A DNA stretch of 64,000 nt. Origin: CAVYTF01 sp963771435 (lineage in GTDB: Bacteria > Bacteroidota > Bacteroidia > Chitinophagales > Chitinophagaceae). The position numbers and the translations under genes were made by a program. The stretch lies in the NCBI GenBank assembly GCA_963771435.1, contig CAVYTF010000003.1, forward strand, positions 186,001 to 250,000. Reading direction: 5' to 3'. Positions within the stretch are counted from its first letter, which is position 1. Each line of letters opens with the position of its first letter. The notes under the pieces were generated by a model, which worked only from the letters and a program-made list of their open reading frames with translations, had not been told where the DNA came from and did no database searches. This document shows, piece by piece, positions 29,044-37,567 of the stretch.

Positions 29044-29421
29044 TCAACGGCTGTGTTGGTATATCCCCATCACATTCCCTGCAACATCAATAAATAAAAG
29101 AAATTTTTCTGCCCCATCCATTTCGCTGCCCACTACCAGTTTGCCACCATTAGCCGTTATCAAAATTTTGCTTGCTTCCATGTCATCAATCATAATATGA
29201 ATAACAAAACCCCCTTCTGTAGAGGGTTCCCTATCCAAAACCCACATGCCGCTAACTTCACCTACTCCGTCATCAAACGAGGTATTCCCGTCACCGTCAT
29301 CTCTTATATTCCAGCCAAATACATCCTTATAGAATTTTGCAGAAACGGCAATATCAACCGCCGGAATTAATATATAGCATATCTTACCATTGCCAAATGT
29401 TGGATGGCTCATTGTTTCCAT
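29044..29421 (-). CDS. VOC family (glyoxalase-like) protein
   Basis: A 125-residue vicinal oxygen chelate protein with two beta-alpha-beta-beta-beta halves: KICYILIPAVDIAVSAKFYK, VFGWNIRDDGDGNTSFDDGV and EGGFVIHIMIDDMEASKILI, ending FIDVAGNVMGIYQ. This is the short form often annotated as glyoxalase/bleomycin-resistance-like, whose substrates are mostly unknown. Convergent with the DoxX gene. Confidence 0.85.
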   Translation of the reverse strand: METMSHPTFGNGKICYILIPAVDIAVSAKFYKDVFGWNIRDDGDGNTSFDDGVGEVSGMWVLDREPSTEGGFVIHIMIDDMEASKILITANGGKLVVGSEMDGAEKFLLFIDVAGNVMGIYQHSR

Positions 29422-29572
29422 AACTCTGTTTTTATGTTTTAAATTGAATTATAAAACTAGCATATAATTCAGTCATTGAACCCGAAGGCAAAGAAAAAAA
29501 TACCTCCCCATGATATTCCAAACTTACCGTAAATTGCCTCCATTATCCATCAACGCTTTAACTGAACCTAAA

Positions 29573-30046
29573 ATGAAAAAAGTATTAATTGCACTGGACT
29601 ACGATGCTGCGGCACAAACGATAGCAGAACAGGGATATGCATTGGCAAAAGCGCTTGGTGCCACCGCGATCTTGCTGCATGTTGTTGCAGACCCCGATTA
29701 CTATTCCTCGGAGTTCTATTACCCTATCATGGGTTTTGCCGGCTTTCTGAATATAGATCCCATGCGGCTTGATGTCATGAACGAGATAAAAACAAACTCT
29801 TATGATTTTCTTAATAAAACAAAACAACACCTCGGGGACGACAACATCCAAACCCTTGTTGCGGACGGTGATTTTGCGGAAGCTATTATAGATACAATAC
29901 AAGATAAGCAGGCAGATATACTTGTTATTGGCTCCCATAGCAAGCGCTGGCTGGAAGGGATATTAACGGGAAGCCTCACCGAAACAATTATGCACCATAC
30001 CGAAATACCGCTTTACATCATCCCCACAAAAAAGTCAACTTCCTGA
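29573..30046 (+). CDS. Universal stress protein
   Basis: A 157-residue UspA-domain protein. MKKVLIALDYDAAAQTIAEQ gives the first strand and helix, ILLHVVADPDYYSSEFY the second, and IDTIQDKQADILVIGSHSKR with WLEGILTGSLTETIMHHTEI matches the ATP-binding signature GSxxxR-x9-GS. So it is probably an ATP-binding Usp. The ATG at 29573 fits the start of the domain. Followed 82 bases later by an AHSA1 gene. Confidence 0.9.
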   Translation: MKKVLIALDYDAAAQTIAEQGYALAKALGATAILLHVVADPDYYSSEFYYPIMGFAGFLNIDPMRLDVMNEIKTNSYDFLNKTKQHLGDDNIQTLVADGDFAEAIIDTIQDKQADILVIGSHSKRWLEGILTGSLTETIMHHTEIPLYIIPTKKSTS

Positions 30047-30128
30047 CCACACAGCGTGTTATCCGCATTGCGGCACAATTTTTAGAGCAGAAATAGTCAT
30101 CAATAAACTGAACTAAAAAATCAACAAC

Positions 30129-30566
30129 ATGCAGAACAAACTGGTCGCCGTAACCTCTATAGCCATCAACGCTTCCACCGCACAAGTATGGAAAGCCCTC
30201 ACTACGCCGGAACTCGTTAAACAATGGCTCTACGGCACAACTGTTATCACAGACTGGGCGCAGGGCAGCCCCATTATCTACACGGGTGAATTCCAGGGCA
30301 AACAGTACACCGACAAAGGCATCATCAGGAAAATAATGCCCGAAAAAATATTGGAAACCACCTACTTCAGCTCCATGTCAGGCAAGGAAGACAAGCCCGA
30401 AAACTACAATCTGGTATCCTACCAGCTATCAACCATCGGTTCCCAAACCATCGTAACCCTGACGCAGGACAATATCGCCACCGAAAAAGAAAAGGCGCAT
30501 TTAGTAGACAACTGGAACATGGTGCTGGAGAAGCTAAAGGAAACAGTAGAAAACAAAAACGAATAG
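30129..30566 (+). CDS. SRPBCC (AHSA1-like) domain protein
   Basis: A 145-residue START/Bet v1-like protein of the AHSA1 group: VTSIAINASTAQVWKALTTP, ELVKQWLYGTTVITDWAQG, YTDKGIIRKIMPEKILETTY and VDNWNMVLEKLKETVE. These bind hydrophobic ligands or act as stress-related accessory proteins. It is transcribed in the same direction as the Usp gene and may be co-transcribed with it. Confidence 0.87.
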   Translation: MQNKLVAVTSIAINASTAQVWKALTTPELVKQWLYGTTVITDWAQGSPIIYTGEFQGKQYTDKGIIRKIMPEKILETTYFSSMSGKEDKPENYNLVSYQLSTIGSQTIVTLTQDNIATEKEKAHLVDNWNMVLEKLKETVENKNE

Positions 30567-30578
30567 GCAGGTAAAGTA

Positions 30579-30779
30579 TCAGTCAACCACTTGTTCAAAC
30601 GCATATTTGCCTTTGATATTCCTGTTTAAATAGCTCCCTTTTGAAGTTGCAGTTTTTAATGCTTTGTATATTTTTTCAGGCACATTTTTATAATCATATA
30701 TCCTTCCTGAAACATAGTTTATACGCAGCGTTTTTATTTCCTCAAAATATTTATATGCTGCAACAACAGACGACGGCAT
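30579..30779 (-). CDS. KTSC domain protein
   Basis: A 66-residue protein with the compact KTSC fold: MPSSVVAAYKYFEEIKTLRI, NYVSGRIYDYKNVPEKIYKA, SKGSYLNRNIKGKYAFEQV. KTSC (Lys-tRNA synthetase-associated C-terminal) domains occur alone in small proteins of unknown function, often in phage or defence contexts. Ends convergently 12 bases after the AHSA1 gene. Confidence 0.8.
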   Translation of the reverse strand: MPSSVVAAYKYFEEIKTLRINYVSGRIYDYKNVPEKIYKALKTATSKGSYLNRNIKGKYAFEQVVD

Positions 30780-30954
30780 CTTTATGCTTTATCCATTCCT
30801 ATCCTAAAATAATGCCATTGTATAATAAGATCAAACTGGTTATAGAAATATGCCACCGCGTAAAATTGATCATCTTATTTGGGCTAAGGGATGTAGGGGA
30901 GCGTATAAAAAGAAAGGCCACAGCCTGAAAAAGCTGCAACCTTTGCAAAGCAAA

Positions 30955-30992
30955 AAATAGTTGCCATTAATTTCTAATGGCAACTTTTAGCT
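30955..30992. terminator. Hairpin terminator
   Basis: GTTGCCATTA and TAATGGCAAC form a ten-pair stem around ATTTC, with TTTT on the plus side and a run complementary to TTTTTT on the minus side. It likely ends the short minus-strand gene at 31009-31212. The preceding 30780-30954 contains no gene I can support. Confidence 0.75.
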
Positions 30993-31008
30993 TATTAACG
31001 TGAATAAT

Positions 31009-31212
31009 TTAGTCACGCTCTTCCCTGTAAGAAAAATTGGTGCCCTCGTTGGCAAGGCCGTGGCCTGTCCTTGGCCGGGTATTCTCGGAAGGGCTTGATA
31101 TAGCGCTATTAACTTCATTCGCCGTCTTGCCCTTGCCTGTGCTGTTTTTGCCGGATTTTGTTTGTGCAGTGGTCTTGCTTCCTTTTGTGCCACTTGCCTG
31201 TTCGTTTTTCAT
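31009..31212 (-). CDS. Small low-complexity hypothetical protein
   Basis: A 67-residue hydrophilic protein rich in Lys, Thr, Gly, Ser and Asn (MKNEQASGTKGSKTTAQTKS, then SSPSENTRPRTGHGLANEG). It looks intrinsically disordered and resembles small stress-type proteins of Bacteroidota. A terminator follows directly, which supports its reality. Function unknown. Confidence 0.5.
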   Translation of the reverse strand: MKNEQASGTKGSKTTAQTKSGKNSTGKGKTANEVNSAISSPSENTRPRTGHGLANEGTNFSYREERD

Positions 31213-31413
31213 GTTTTAAATTTTAGTGTTATAGAGATCAGGTTATCAAACCATACATTTTGCTATGGTTATTATGCCAAGTATTACAACATTTAAGCCA
31301 TGAAGGAGGTTGTGGAAATTTTTACTTTCCCTTAACCTTGCCATTCCACAGCCAACTGATCCAACAATTACTAACTTCGCTCTTATTACATCTCCATACG
31401 CACCATCACCCGC

Positions 31414-32178
31414 ATGAGATTCGACACCTACATACCCTGCGACATTTTAAAGCCTTATGTAAAAGCATTTGTAATAAGTGAGAATACCGACGGATCTACT
31501 TACAAAGTACTCCCGGATACCGGCCTCGTCATTGGCTTCCAATACAGCGGCCAACTATCGCATCTTGAAGGCAACAAACGGGTTCCCCTCAATGCCTCCG
31601 GCCTCACAGGCATCCATGATACCTATCGCATCTTTCAGAACTCCGCCGGTACAGGAACCATACTTGTTTATTTTAAAGAAGGCGGCGCGGCAAGCTTCTT
31701 TAAACAACCCATTCACGAACTATTCGGCGAAAGCGTTTCCCTCGACAATTTTATGCTCCGTTCGGAACTGCTCATTGTAGAAGAAAAGGTGCATGAAGCA
31801 AAGACCGATATGGAAAGAATAAACGTAGTGGAGCAGTTTCTCATCGCAAGAATGAGGCAACCCGTTAACGACTCCTTGGTTCTCAACGCCCTGTCCCTCA
31901 TACACAAAAGCAAGGGCAACATCAGGATAAACGACATGGTAAAACAGTTACACACCAGCCAAAGCCCTTTGGAAAAAAGGTTCCGCCAGGTGGTGGGTGC
32001 CTCCCCAAAGAAGTTCGCCTCCATAGTCCGTTTCAAACATACCATCCAAAACTACCGCCCTCAAAACTCCCTGACAGAACTCGGTTATGAGACTGGCTTT
32101 TACGACCAGGCTCATTTCATAAAAGAGTTCAAAACCTTCACAGGGCAAACGCCCGAAACTTTCTTCAGCAAAAAATAA
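31414..32178 (+). CDS. AraC family transcriptional regulator
   Basis: A 254-residue regulator with an N-terminal DUF6597-type sensing domain (YIPCDILKPYVKAFVISENT, LPDTGLVIGFQYSGQLSHLE) and a C-terminal double helix-turn-helix: KGNIRINDMVKQLHTSQSPL, FRQVVGASPKKFASIVRFKH and ELGYETGFYDQAHFIKEFKT with the GQTPETFF ending. Its target may be the adjacent DUF1398 gene; this is from position only. Confidence 0.9.
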   Translation: MRFDTYIPCDILKPYVKAFVISENTDGSTYKVLPDTGLVIGFQYSGQLSHLEGNKRVPLNASGLTGIHDTYRIFQNSAGTGTILVYFKEGGAASFFKQPIHELFGESVSLDNFMLRSELLIVEEKVHEAKTDMERINVVEQFLIARMRQPVNDSLVLNALSLIHKSKGNIRINDMVKQLHTSQSPLEKRFRQVVGASPKKFASIVRFKHTIQNYRPQNSLTELGYETGFYDQAHFIKEFKTFTGQTPETFFSKK

Positions 32179-32250
32179 GAAAAACGATTTTTTACAATCA
32201 CAGCCCTTCCCTTTGGGTGAATTTTGTGCCCTCATTAAAAACAAAAAACC

Positions 32251-32643
32251 ATGTTTACTATCAGTCAGATCAGGGAAGCCCACTCCAAAGTAAAAAGCGG
32301 GGCAGATTTTCCAAACTATGTACAGGAAATGAAAACATTGGGTGTAAAGCGCTATGAGCATTTCGTTTCCGACGGCCATATCCAGTATTACGGCAGCAAC
32401 GGTTTCACCCTTTCTGCAGACCCAAAATGGCAACCAATGGAACTTGCGGCGCAGGCAGATACCGAAGCCCTACGCCATGCCTTAACCATCCACCAGGCAG
32501 GCCAAACTGATTACCTCACCTTTTGCAGGCAGTCAGCCGCAGCCGGGGTAGAAAAATGGGTAGTTGATATGGAAAAAATGGCCTGTACCTACTACGATAT
32601 AGCAGGCAATGAAATGGTAGTGGAAGCCATTCCAACTCCCTAG
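32251..32643 (+). CDS. DUF1398 family protein
   Basis: A 130-residue protein with the DUF1398 pattern: MFTISQIREAHSKVKSGADF, PNYVQEMKTLGVKRYEHFVS, and TDYLTFCRQSAAAGVEKWVV. The closing DMEKMACTYYDIAGNEM is conserved in the family (E. coli YbcV relatives). Function unknown. It lies 72 bases after the AraC regulator on the same strand. Confidence 0.85.
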   Translation: MFTISQIREAHSKVKSGADFPNYVQEMKTLGVKRYEHFVSDGHIQYYGSNGFTLSADPKWQPMELAAQADTEALRHALTIHQAGQTDYLTFCRQSAAAGVEKWVVDMEKMACTYYDIAGNEMVVEAIPTP

Positions 32644-32684
32644 CAGCAGGAAAACAGTGAGGGAGTTTCACACCAACAACGGGG

Positions 32685-32770
32685 ATTTGTATAATCAACA
32701 GTTTGTAAAAAGCAATTAGTCAAGCCTTCCCGTCATTGCGAGCGCAGCGAAGCAATCTACTCAACCAAGC
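32685..32770. repeat. Direct repeat, left copy (REP-like core CATTGCGAGCGCAGCGAAGC)
   Basis: A stretch of 58 identical bases (32701-32758) recurs at 33328-33385, with recognisable similarity for about 15 bases on either side. The core with ATTGC...GCAAT resembles repetitive extragenic sequences seen in many bacteria. Confidence 0.9.
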
Positions 32771-32814
32771 GCCAACGGCATGTAAACTAACGATTCTTTT
32801 AAACCCATTATATT

Positions 32815-33273
32815 TTAATAAACCTTACGATTGGCCCTGCTTACGTGTAATTTTTTATGGGAGATGGTGATATCAATTTTGGTCCAGTCACAAACTGCAC
32901 GCCCGTTTTGTTTTGCAGGTATCCACATATCCGGAATAGAAAAAAGCACTTTAGTAATGGCGGCTTCATTAGAAAGGCTGCCATCAGTTTTTTCTACTTC
33001 TAAAACCTGCCCAAACTTTGTTACTAGCAGTCTAAATTTGGCTTCGCCTCTGCCAATAGATTGATTGTGGCCTTTTAGATAGGTTGTAAGCGTATCTTCA
33101 AACGCGGGTTGCCCATTTTTAAAGTCAGCATCAACTTCAACGCTGACAAAAATTCTATCATCGCAAACATCTTTCTTAATTCTTTCAACAGTTGAGTCAT
33201 CATAATTGCCGGATTGACAAAAACAAAGTACTGGAAAGCAAATAAAAGAAAATACAATAAAAACCTTGGCCAT
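32815..33273 (-). CDS. Secreted TonB C-terminal-like protein
   Basis: A 152-residue exported protein with signal peptide MAKVFIVFSFICFPVLCFCQ. The C-terminal part resembles the TonB/energy transducer domain used as a small stand-alone module in Bacteroidota: AKFRLLVTKFGQVLEVEKTD, EAAITKVLFSIPDMWIPAKQ and NGRAVCDWTKIDITI. It lacks a membrane anchor and a proline-rich spacer, so it cannot be a full TonB. It is flanked on both sides by long direct repeats. Confidence 0.7.
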   Translation of the reverse strand: MAKVFIVFSFICFPVLCFCQSGNYDDSTVERIKKDVCDDRIFVSVEVDADFKNGQPAFEDTLTTYLKGHNQSIGRGEAKFRLLVTKFGQVLEVEKTDGSLSNEAAITKVLFSIPDMWIPAKQNGRAVCDWTKIDITISHKKLHVSRANRKVY

Positions 33274-33311
33274 AAGACAACAGTTTTAGGGAATACAAAT
33301 GTAATAAGGAG

Positions 33312-33397
33312 ATCTGTATAATGAACGGTTTGTAAAAAGCAATTAGTCAAGCCTTCCCGTCATTGCGAGCGCAGCGAAGCAATCTCCTTAACCAGGC
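33312..33397. repeat. Direct repeat, right copy (REP-like)
   Basis: Second copy of the repeat at 32685-32770, same orientation, 627 bases to the right, with a perfectly identical 58-base core (33328-33385). The two copies bracket the TonB-like gene. From 33398 to 33577 I see nothing else. Confidence 0.9.
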
Positions 33398-33577
33398 ACA
33401 AACTATATATTATTTTTCAGAATTGATGGTGTTCTTCAACATCAACAGTGCAAAACACTCATAAAATAATACTTTACTTTTCAGCATTTTTATTTACTTT
33501 GCAACCTATACTATAAACTTTCTTTTCTACCCCAAACGGTTGCTTTTTTCCCATTCTCAATTATAAAATTTACCCCC

Positions 33578-33665
33578 TTATAGAGACCTTACAGAGACAT
33601 TATAGAGACATTATAGAGACCTTACTCCCACTCAAAGCCCACCTTACTCCCACCCAAAGCCAATC
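33578..33665. repeat. Intergenic 11-nt tandem array (TTATAGAGACC / TTACTCCCACT words)
   Basis: Eight units of exactly 11 bases: four variants of TTATAGAGACC (33578, 33589, 33600, 33611), then TTACTCCCACT, CAAAGCCCACC, TTACTCCCACC and CAAAGCCAATC. The same two-word series in the same order occurs at 58166-58275. Confidence 0.92.
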
Positions 33666-33773
33666 CGAAGGCATGGCAAAGCCATCCCAACCCCCTGTAG
33701 GCCTCATTAAAAAGCCCTTACACCCACCAGCCTTTACAGGCCTGCTGTACACTAAAGCATTAGTTTATTACCG

Positions 33774-33780
33774 TACTTTG
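33774..33780 (+). promoter_or_regulatory. -7-like box TACTTTG before dapF
   Basis: TACTTTGC ends four bases before the dapF ATG; like TATTTTGC before the M3 peptidase, it is a one-base-shorter variant of TAnnTTTG. It implies a leaderless transcript if used. Confidence 0.35.
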
Positions 33781-33784
33781 CAAT

Positions 33785-34561
33785 ATGGAACTCCATTTTC
33801 ATAAGTACCAGGGCACCGGCAATGACTTTATTATCATAGACAACCGTGATAACAGTATAAACCTATCCTCTGAACAAATAAAGCAACTATGCCACCGAAG
33901 GTTTGGCATCGGTGCTGATGGGCTCATGCTGCTAAACACCAAACAAGGCTTTGACTTCGAAATGAAATACTACAACGCCGATGGCAACGAGAGCTCTATG
34001 TGTGGCAATGGAGGCAGGTGCATAGTAAAGTTTGCCTATGCGGCAGGCATCATCAAAAGCAAGTACAGTTTCTCCGCCATAGACGGTACCCATGAAGCAA
34101 CCATACAGCCAACAGGCTGGGTAAACCTAATGATGCAGGACGTCAAAGAGATAACCCCTTACGGCGATGCTTTTATCCTTGATACAGGTTCTCCGCATTA
34201 TGTTAAAGCCGCCTCTAATGTAAAGGAAATAGACATTTATAAAGAAGGCAAGGCTATCCGCTATAGCGATTATTTTAAAGAACAAGGTATCAATGTAAAC
34301 TTTGTGCAACCGGGCGATAAGGAAATTTATGTGCGCACTTACGAAAGAGGAGTAGAAGACGAGACCCTTAGCTGCGGAACCGGCGTAACTGCAGCTGCTC
34401 TTGTGTTTGCATACAACCACAATGGTTTTAACCACATAGAAGTACAAACTCCAGGAGGTCATCTGGCTGTAGAATTTACCAAGCTGGAAAATGGTGGTTT
34501 TACCAATATATGTTTATGCGGCCCCGCAGAGGCCGTATTTCAGGGCAGCCTGCCAATATAG
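33785..34561 (+). CDS. dapF: Diaminopimelate epimerase
   Basis: A 258-residue cofactor-independent epimerase converting LL- to meso-diaminopimelate for lysine and peptidoglycan. The two catalytic Cys are visible: ADGNESSMCGNGGRC (Cys73) and EDETLSCGTGVTAAA (about Cys197). The N-terminal FHKYQGTGNDFIIIDN and GADGLMLL are signatures of the family. Complete in length and motifs. Preceded by the 11-nt array and a -7 box. Confidence 0.95.
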   Translation: MELHFHKYQGTGNDFIIIDNRDNSINLSSEQIKQLCHRRFGIGADGLMLLNTKQGFDFEMKYYNADGNESSMCGNGGRCIVKFAYAAGIIKSKYSFSAIDGTHEATIQPTGWVNLMMQDVKEITPYGDAFILDTGSPHYVKAASNVKEIDIYKEGKAIRYSDYFKEQGINVNFVQPGDKEIYVRTYERGVEDETLSCGTGVTAAALVFAYNHNGFNHIEVQTPGGHLAVEFTKLENGGFTNICLCGPAEAVFQGSLPI

Positions 34562-34607
34562 AAAGAACTCTTTCCCTGTAAAATATGGGGAACATAGTTC
34601 TGTTAGT

Positions 34608-35126
34608 TTAGATCAGGGTTAGAATAAAAAATACGAGGCCCGTTAAGGCAAGGATGATACCTGCTATCCATAAAAACTTCTTATTGGTCACAATTGCGAT
34701 GGCTGAAATAGCTATAGCAATTTGTAATAAAGTAACAGCGGGCGCAAGGAGCTCATGTTTATCGGCAGCAACCTGCGATTCCTCTTCTTCGTGTTTGGCT
34801 TTCTCCAGAATGTCTGCCTGCTGAGCTTTTAATGAATCTGCAGACGCACTGCCTGTAAACAGTTGCGGTTGGATCTTGCGGATATCTGCCTTGATCCCTT
34901 TAGCCTGGTAAAACGCCCATTGATCCGATGCTTTGATCTGGTGAATCATTGCCTCCTCAGAATAATGGCCGGCCATCAATCCGCCTATCGCTGCAAATAC
35001 AGCCATTATCGCTGTAGAAATGGCGACAAATAAGATCCATTTCATTTCTTTCTTTTCAGCAGATTCTGCCGCTTTATCATTGATCTGTTCGGTTAACCCT
35101 TCTGTAGGAACTTCTATTTCTTCCAT
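34608..35126 (-). CDS. DUF4337 family membrane protein
   Basis: A 172-residue protein with an acidic N-terminus, one membrane segment (WILFVAISTAIMAVFAAIGG), a charged helical middle (KHEEEESQVAADKHELL) and two C-terminal membrane helices (LLQIAIAISAIAIVTNKKFL, WIAGIILALTGLVFFIL). The SDQWAFYQAKGIKADI stretch is characteristic of DUF4337. Function unknown. Confidence 0.85.
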   Translation of the reverse strand: MEEIEVPTEGLTEQINDKAAESAEKKEMKWILFVAISTAIMAVFAAIGGLMAGHYSEEAMIHQIKASDQWAFYQAKGIKADIRKIQPQLFTGSASADSLKAQQADILEKAKHEEEESQVAADKHELLAPAVTLLQIAIAISAIAIVTNKKFLWIAGIILALTGLVFFILTLI

Positions 35127-35247
35127 AAAAATTAGTTTTTTGTATAAAAGTATGCGGTTGCAAATTAGTAAAACTTAGAATTTAATATCTTGCACTATCA
35201 AAAGAACTATTGCTGCTTGCAATAACTTTATAACAAAAAATAAAATA

Positions 35248-35631
35248 ATGACAACAAAAACAAGGAATATTATCGGATGGGTGCTTACGGGTTTACTGGC
35301 TGTTGCTTTTCTCGGCAGCGCCTATGGGAAGCTAACACTTAGCGGCGACATGCTAAAACAAGCGGCACAAATGGGTTTTAGCGCCAGTGGAATAAAGCTG
35401 CTGGCGGCTTTAGAAATATTTTGTTTTATCATGTTTGTTATACCCCGAACGGGAGTATTTGGCACTTTGCTGCTGGTTGCTTATATGGGTGGTGCAATAG
35501 CAACGCATATAGAACATCAAATGCCTGTAATGGGGCCTGTGATCGTTTCCTGCGTGGTATGGATAACTGCTGTTATCAGGTTCCCTGAACTAAGCCAAAG
35601 GCTTTTAGGTAAAACGGATAAGCAAGTTTAA
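35248..35631 (+). CDS. DoxX-like membrane protein
   Basis: A 127-residue inner-membrane protein with four hydrophobic helices: NIIGWVLTGLLAVAFLGSAY, GIKLLAALEIFCFIMFVIP, VFGTLLLVAYMGGAIATHIE and GPVIVSCVVWITAVIRFPE. It is the short DoxX-like/DUF417-type form common in Bacteroidota. It is a second DoxX-type gene in this window, distinct from that at 28490. Function uncertain. Confidence 0.8.
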   Translation: MTTKTRNIIGWVLTGLLAVAFLGSAYGKLTLSGDMLKQAAQMGFSASGIKLLAALEIFCFIMFVIPRTGVFGTLLLVAYMGGAIATHIEHQMPVMGPVIVSCVVWITAVIRFPELSQRLLGKTDKQV

Positions 35632-35674
35632 TAATTAGCTATATTACTTATATACTGCACATTCATCTTCCATC

Positions 35675-36290
35675 ATGCTTCAAAATCGGGTAGACCCTAA
35701 AGGAAATATCATTAAGACCACTGCCCGCGGCAACTGGATGGGTAACCGGGGTCAACTGCATGATAAGGGGAAGGATATAAAACGCCCTTTTAAACTAAAG
35801 GCATGGCTGATCTGCGTACTTGAATTTAAGGATAGGAAAAGGCAGGTAATGTCCCCTAACCTCTATACAGAACTATTTTTCTTAGATGAAGCAACTGCTT
35901 TTGCAGCAGGCCATAGGCCCTGTTTTGAGTGCCGGAGAAAGAATTATGATCATTTCAAATCCTGCTGGCTCAAAGGAAACCCGGAATATGGTTTTAATAA
36001 AGACACCTCTATTCAGGCTATTGATAATATACTGCATAAGGAAAGAATAGACCCTAACGGAGATAAAGTAACTTTTCTGGAAAAACTCAACAACCTTCCA
36101 CACGGTACTTTTATCCTTCTTAATGAGAGAACCCTTCCTGTTTGCGAATGAAGAACTATACCACTGGACGCCTTTTGGTTATAAAAATAGCAGATCAATA
36201 AATGCTTCTGAAGCTGTAACGGTGCTTACTCCGCGGTCAACTGTAAATGCCTTTCGCGCAGGCTATCTCCCCCAAATGGCTAATAAATAA
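35675..36290 (+). CDS. Conserved hypothetical protein (one frameshift)
   Basis: About 205 residues once an extra A near 36126 is removed; the second frame continues EPFLFANEELYHWTPFGYKN to the stop at 36288-36290. The central motif FLDEATAFAAGHRPCFECRR with a CxxC pair recurs in a widespread uncharacterised bacterial family; the final TPRSTVNAFRAGYLPQM also looks conserved. The Cys pair may bind a metal. No function is established to my knowledge. Confidence 0.65.
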
Positions 36291-36355
36291 GTTTTAAAAT
36301 TATTTTGTAGTTATTGATATACTAATTAATTTAGCGCATAAATACTAATTATTTT

Positions 36356-36616
36356 ATGCACATAGTAAATCAAAAAATAGAATATATCTCTTTCATTGAG
36401 CCATCAGTATTCTTTTGTGAAGTAGATAGCAGGCCTCTTTTAGGAATTATTGAAGGCCAGTATAAGCAACAGGAGCACATAGGTTACCAGTTAAGTTTCA
36501 GTGATGGATTTAAGCCATTATTTATCCCTCTTGAAAATGGATGGTGGTGTGAGGAAACTGCCAAACCTTACCTTGATGCAATACAACAGGAATTAAATAG
36601 TTTTGTTGTACTATAG
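36356..36616 (+). CDS. Small hypothetical protein
   Basis: An 86-residue soluble protein (MHIVNQKIEYISFIEPSVFF ... PLENGWWCEETAKPYLDAIQ) with no recognised motif. It has an A/T-rich promoter-like region just upstream and stands alone between two unrelated genes. Confidence 0.5.
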   Translation: MHIVNQKIEYISFIEPSVFFCEVDSRPLLGIIEGQYKQQEHIGYQLSFSDGFKPLFIPLENGWWCEETAKPYLDAIQQELNSFVVL

Positions 36617-36712
36617 CTTATTCAGCAGCAGGCTGTTTGCCATCAGCACAAACCTTTATGTCAACTGTTGTTCTTAAAGCTACTGAAACAAACTAAACTA
36701 AAATTCAAGAAA

Positions 36713-37495
36713 ATGAAACTATTAAAATTGTCATGCTTCGCTTTATTATTGTTGGTTTTTTGTTGCGGCTTAATGAATGCAGCACTTGCACAAACCCCTC
36801 TTTTCAGTTTTGAAAAATATATCAGCGATAAGGGCGACACTTTACTTTACAGGCAGCTTTACCCTGATAATGATACTACGTTTAAGTACCCGCTTGTCAT
36901 CTTTCTGCATGGTTCAGGTGAGCGTGGTAATGATAATAACGCGCAGTTAAAATGGGGCGTAATGAATTTTGCATCAGACCAAAACATGAAGCTGCACCCT
37001 GCTTTTGTTATTGCACCGCAATGCCCAACTGGCAGCAGTTGGGGAAGTTTCTTAAATAACAGAACCACCACGCAGCAATCTCTTCAACCAACACCTTCCA
37101 AACCCATGGAACTTCTGATGGAACTCATTCACCAGGTAATAAAAAAGTTTCCTATTGACACCAACCGTATCTACATTACAGGCCTTTCTATGGGAGGGTT
37201 TGGCACTTTTGATGCCATTGAACGCTATCCAAATTTATTTGCAGCAGCGGTACCCGTTTGTGGCGGTGGCGATACTTCAAAAGCCGCGTCAATTATGCAT
37301 ATCCCTACCTGGATATTTCTTGGCGCTGATGATCCTTCAGTAAACCCACATTATTCTCTAAATATGTTACAGGCTTTAACCAAAGCTGGCGCTCACCCTG
37401 GCTTTACCCAATATCCTGAAGTAGGCCATTTCTCATGGATCTCAGCATATAGTGACCCCATGATGATGGAATGGTTATTCAGGCAACATAAATAA
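36713..37495 (+). CDS. Secreted alpha/beta hydrolase (esterase/PHB depolymerase-like)
   Basis: A 260-residue exported serine hydrolase. Signal peptide MKLLKLSCFALLLLVFCCGL to about residue 28 (AALAQ); then PLVIFLHGSGERGNDN (oxyanion region), nucleophile elbow ITGLSMGGFGTFDAIERYP, the acid in FLGADDPSVNP, and the His in QYPEVGHFSWISAY. This is the predicted-peptidase/dienelactone-hydrolase-like subgroup often attached to CE1 domains. The ATG at 36713 begins the signal peptide. Confidence 0.88.
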   Translation: MKLLKLSCFALLLLVFCCGLMNAALAQTPLFSFEKYISDKGDTLLYRQLYPDNDTTFKYPLVIFLHGSGERGNDNNAQLKWGVMNFASDQNMKLHPAFVIAPQCPTGSSWGSFLNNRTTTQQSLQPTPSKPMELLMELIHQVIKKFPIDTNRIYITGLSMGGFGTFDAIERYPNLFAAAVPVCGGGDTSKAASIMHIPTWIFLGADDPSVNPHYSLNMLQALTKAGAHPGFTQYPEVGHFSWISAYSDPMMMEWLFRQHK

Positions 37496-37567
37496 ATAAA
37501 CAGGCAGAACACCTTTTATTTACTCTCTTTCCACGCAATTGCATATTTTGCCATAAAATAACTAAAC

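Noticed and set aside
30641..30928. Plus-strand frame overlapping the KTSC gene
   Set aside because: Mostly antisense to the KTSC gene, low-complexity hydrophobic translation, no recognisable start region.
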